DNA of 6,307 bases from Clostridiaceae bacterium (lineage in GTDB: Bacteria > Bacillota > Clostridia > Saccharofermentanales > DTU023), in NCBI GenBank assembly GCA_012800135.1, contig JAAZJV010000087.1, forward strand, positions 1 to 6,307, read 5' to 3'. A program made the position numbers and the translations under genes. Positions 6,161-6,307 of this stretch are shown here, one piece after another (the first letter of the stretch is position 1; the number at the start of each line of letters is the position of its first letter). The notes beneath the pieces were generated by a model. That model was not told the DNA's origin. It saw nothing but the letters and a program-made list of their open reading frames with translations, and searched no databases.

Positions 6161-6190
6161 ACCCCTGTGAATTTATTGTCACAGGGGTTT
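6156..6190 (-). terminator. Intrinsic terminator of the tRNA operon, probably bidirectional
   Basis: AAACCCCTGTGA (6159-6170) and TCACAGGGGTTT (6179-6190) form a perfect 12-bp stem with an 8-nt loop. On the minus strand it is followed by a T6 run (A6 at 6156-6161 on +, partly inside the stem) and begins 7 bp after the end of tRNA-fMet. On the plus strand the T-run is shorter (TTT then CGTATTT), so it could also stop rightward transcription less well. Confidence 0.88.
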
Positions 6191-6196
6191 CGTATT

Positions 6197-6272
6197 TGGT
6201 TGCGGAGGCAGGATTCGAACCTACGACCTCCGGGTTATGAGCCCGACAAGCTACCAGCTGCTCCACTCCGCG
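6197..6272 (-). tRNA. Initiator tRNA-fMet (anticodon CAT)
   Basis: A 76-nt cloverleaf with encoded CCA. Acceptor arms CGCGGAG and CTCCGCA leave the first pair as C1 against A72, the mark of bacterial initiator tRNA. D stem GAGC/GCTT with loop AGCTGGTA; anticodon arm TCGGG-CTCATAA-CCCGG with CAT and the three G-C pairs (GGG/CCC) required for P-site entry; variable AGGTC; T arm GTAGG-TTCGAAT-CCTGC. Discriminator A73, then CCA at 6197-6199. Both initiator features are visible, so assignment to fMet over elongator Met is firm. Confidence 0.97.
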
Positions 6273-6283
6273 GTATTTGTCGT

Positions 6284-6307
6284 TGGTGCTCGTGGCCGGA
6301 CTCGAAC
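6284..6307 (-). tRNA. Second tRNA, 3' end only (cut by window edge)
   Basis: On the minus strand the last 24 bases read GTTCGAGT (end of T stem and loop), CCGGC, the 3' acceptor arm CACGAGC, discriminator A and CCA (6284-6286). It lies 11 bp upstream of tRNA-fMet in the same direction, so the two form a tandem tRNA unit. The anticodon is outside the window; the amino acid cannot be assigned. Confidence 0.9.

Overview
The window looks like ordinary chromosome from a low-to-mid GC member of the Bacillota, probably an anaerobic gut- or environment-type Clostridia/Erysipelotrichia relative. The grounds are strong AGGAGG-type ribosome binding sites, a GPH sugar symporter paired with a GH1 glycosidase, a ferredoxin-tailed aldo/keto reductase, a DUF6935-like small protein and CCA-encoding tRNA genes. 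The phylum is inferred from gene style only; there is no marker that fixes the genus.

Left part (1-2889, + strand): the 3' part of a GPH-family sugar:cation symporter, cut by the window edge, then a gap of about 300 bp, then a complete family 1 glycoside hydrolase. The hydrolase has both catalytic glutamates and carries the Glu-Trp aglycone/glycone motif of enzymes acting on non-phosphorylated glycosides. This fits uptake of an intact beta-glycoside by the symporter followed by hydrolysis in the cytoplasm.

Middle (2890-5184): a convergent gap of about 290 bp, then two leftward genes: an aldo/keto reductase with two C-terminal 4Fe-4S cysteine motifs, and upstream of it a YgjP/WLM-type zinc metallopeptidase-like protein with HELAH.

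The most interesting stretch is 5185-5579. It contains four near-identical 28-bp repeats spaced every 60-61 bp (unique 32-33 bp between them), followed in register by one clearly decayed and one doubtful repeat. The geometry and the ACGCGTGCGG core resemble type I-E CRISPR repeats. No cas gene is visible, so this is a short, possibly orphan or decaying, CRISPR array. Spacer 1, read on the minus strand, contains a Shine-Dalgarno sequence and an ATG, as if taken from a gene start. A long hairpin and a 10-bp direct repeat lie in the putative leader.

Right part (5579-6307, - strand): a DUF6935-like gene with its own RBS and candidate promoter, a strong bidirectional-looking terminator, an initiator tRNA-fMet with the C1:A72 mismatch, and the 3' end of a second tRNA cut by the window edge. 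The tRNAs are read leftward and end at the terminator; the DUF6935-like gene then starts from a promoter just beyond it.
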